Below are positions 7,334-8,289 of a DNA stretch of 8,289 nucleotides, in pieces (position 1 is the first letter of the stretch; every line of letters begins with the position of its first letter). A program made the translations under genes and the position numbers. The stretch covers positions 1 through 8,289 of the forward strand of contig CAYWNA010000406.1 in assembly GCA_964459305.1 (NCBI GenBank), read 5' to 3'. The notes under the pieces were generated by a model. That model made no database searches, was not told the origin of the DNA, and saw only the letters and a program-made list of their open reading frames with translations. This DNA comes from CAYWNA01 sp964459305 (lineage in GTDB: Bacteria; Planctomycetota; Planctomycetia; Pirellulales; Pirellulaceae).

Positions 7334-8075
7334 TCAGGCCGCGCGTCTGAGCGAGACGATCGGCAAGCGCGTGCGCCCAGCGTGGAAGCTCATGTCTAGC
7401 TGTAGGCAGACGCCCGGCTGCCCTTTGATGAGGGTGCGTGGTTTGGCGCACGGCGAACCACGCGGCCATTCCCGTCGTGGTTCCCACCGCGGTGCGCGAT
7501 TGGCCGGCCGGCGCCTGAAGTAGACCTCATTGGGTGTGCGACCGCCCAGGCTCGTGTGTGGCCGGTGCTCGTTATACCAGGTGAGGATTTCGGGCAGTTC
7601 ACGGCGAAATATCTCGCGCCGAAGCGGAATGAGCGGCAGCCCGGCGAGGAGTTGCTTCAAAGTTTGGTATCGCCCCTTCGACGACAGCGATGCTGCCGTG
7701 TTTGCCCACCGCGCCGAATCGCGGGCGGATGCCACGACATCGACACCACGCCTTGAAACCGGCACACCAGAACTGCGAGCCTTTGTCGCAGATGATGTAC
7801 TTTGGCTTCGCGCCGTTTACCGCCATGGTGCGTCCGAGGGACGCTCGCACGGCTTCGGACGTGGGCTGCTGACGAAACAGGGCAAAACCCATGACGCGGC
7901 GCGAGTAGTGATCCATGGCCACGGCCACCGACCAGCAGAATGGCCAAGACTGCGGCAGAGCGAACGGCAGCCACGAATACCACAAACCGGCTGCTGTCGG
8001 AACGATGGTCAGATCGACGTGCCAGACGTGGTTGGGGTGCTTCGTGACCGTCCACGGGAGCCATTGTAGGCGCGG
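7334..8075 (-). pseudogene. Broken DD(35)E integrase-type transposase (truncated and frameshifted)
   Basis: Remnant of an rve-fold (IS3/IS481-like) transposase on the - strand. Conserved blocks run HPNHVWHVDLT with Asp at 8013-8015, WLPFALPQSWPFCWSVAVAM, PKYIICDKGSQFW with Asp at 7785-7787, and RPRFGAVGKHGSIAVVE with Glu at 7677-7679. These leave 75 residues between the aspartates and exactly 35 between Asp and Glu. Directly after the Glu, the frame is lost at a run of four G (CCCC at 7673-7676 on +). Removing one G joins it to the second frame, TLKQLLAGLPLIPLRRE, WYNEHRPHTSLGGRTPNEVY, RWPRGSPCA..., ending VSLRRAA and a stop at 7334-7336. The N-terminal DNA-binding part is missing: recognisable similarity fades at about 8050-8075, where IS66-like sequence begins on the other strand. 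It is therefore unlikely to be active. Confidence 0.88.
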
Positions 8076-8115
8076 GGCGTAGGCTAAAGGGATTTGTGTA
8101 TTCTCGCAAACCCTG

Positions 8116-8123
8116 AAAAGGAG
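8116..8123 (+). promoter_or_regulatory. Ribosome binding site of the tnpA fragment
   Basis: AAAAGGAG ends 6 nt before the ATG at 8130. It is one of the strongest ribosome binding sites in the window and supports 8130 as the real start of the IS66-type reading frame. Confidence 0.65.
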
Positions 8124-8129
8124 TACGCC

Positions 8130-8231
8130 ATGTCCCGCGGTGCAAGTGCGCAGAAGCGTTCGCATTGGCGCGAACGATTTCGACGTTTCGCTCGGTCGAA
8201 GTTGTCGGTGACCGAGTTCTGTCGGCAAGAA
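8130..8231 (+). pseudogene. IS66-type TnpA N-terminal fragment
   Basis: The first 34 codons read as the N terminus of the IS66 accessory protein TnpA (a Tn3/IS66 OrfA helix-turn-helix protein): HWRERFRRFARSKLSVTEFC then RQE. In intact relatives this is followed by a GVS..SFYxWRRRL segment. Here the sequence changes abruptly after the CRQE motif, and the remaining open frame (RDRRDPTGHVDRRRS) has no family resemblance. The protein would lack most of its length, so the gene is broken. It is recognised from motif memory, not from an alignment. Confidence 0.72.
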
Positions 8232-8232
8232 C

Positions 8233-8289
8233 GAGATCGACGCGACCCAACTGGCCATGTTGATCGGCGGCGTTCCCTTAGCGTCGGCT
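8233..8289 (+). pseudogene. IS66-type TnpB C-terminal fragment (continues past window)
   Basis: In a frame shifted by one base from tnpA, 19 codons read EIDATQLAMLIGGVPLASA. This closely resembles the end of IS66 TnpB (Orf2-like), where an EIxAxxLAxLLxGIDLxxA segment precedes a basic RRxKRY tail. The tail would lie just outside the window. The jump from tnpA codon 34 to the last part of tnpB implies loss of the rest of tnpA and most of tnpB (several hundred bases in a typical element). Confidence 0.62.

Larger units (their letters stand above)
8066..8289 (+). mobile_element. IS66-family element remnant with internal deletion (right side beyond window)
   Basis: The + strand shows a tnpA start with a good ribosome binding site, fused after 34 codons to the end of a tnpB-like gene. 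The left edge is uncertain: GTAGGC at 8066-8071 and again at 8079-8084 both resemble the GTA-type ends of this family, but no partner end is in view. A stem AGGG(A)TTTG / CAAACCCT (8088-8096 with 8107-8114, one bulged A) lies just before the tnpA ribosome binding site. The element adjoins the broken 5' end of the opposite-strand transposase, so it may have inserted into it. Confidence 0.55.

Noticed and set aside
7104..7487. 127-codon - strand open frame between arsC and the transposase remnant
   Set aside because: It overlaps the coding frame of the transposase C terminus out of frame and shows no family signature.
1..8289. CRISPR array, tRNA, rRNA, toxin-antitoxin or defence system
   Set aside because: I saw no regularly spaced direct repeats, no tRNA-like cloverleaf, and no protein motifs of known defence or toxin families on either strand.

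Overview
The window looks like a chromosomal segment from a planctomycete (Pirellulales-like). This is inferred from three things: a secreted CehA/McbA-type metallohydrolase of the kind common in that phylum, the sequence style of the transposase fragments, and a moderately GC-rich composition. No rRNA or marker gene is present to prove it.

Layout. Positions 1-219 are a leader with no gene. Four intact genes then follow on the + strand: (1) 220-1764, a secreted CehA/McbA-family metallohydrolase; (2) 1798-4341, an alpha-glucan (glycogen) phosphorylase of family GT35 whose scaffold is normal but whose catalytic motifs are changed at many positions; (3) 4529-6607, a glycogen debranching enzyme of the GlgX/isoamylase type (GH13) with all catalytic residues present; (4) 6612-7037, a thioredoxin-type arsenate reductase (ArsC, low-molecular-weight phosphatase fold) with its full cysteine relay. 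The gaps are 33 bp, 187 bp and 4 bp, so genes 3 and 4 are almost certainly co-transcribed, and all four may be. The gap between genes 2 and 3 is full of hairpins and contains a 27-bp-arm nested inverted repeat.

The right end (7038-8289) is a graveyard of mobile DNA. There is an anonymous 296-bp stretch. Next, on the - strand, comes a 5'-truncated DD(35)E integrase-type transposase broken by a single extra base directly after its catalytic glutamate. Abutting it head-to-head is a + strand IS66-type remnant in which the start of tnpA is fused out of frame to the end of tnpB by an internal deletion.

Functionally, GlgP and GlgX would normally work together: the phosphorylase shortens outer glucan chains to glucose-1-phosphate and the debranching enzyme removes the limit-dextrin branches. 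The altered active site of this phosphorylase makes its activity uncertain. The link to ArsC is physical (tight spacing). A functional link, for example protection of a phosphate-using pathway from arsenate, is only a hypothesis. I saw no CRISPR array, tRNA, rRNA, phage structural gene or recognised defence system.
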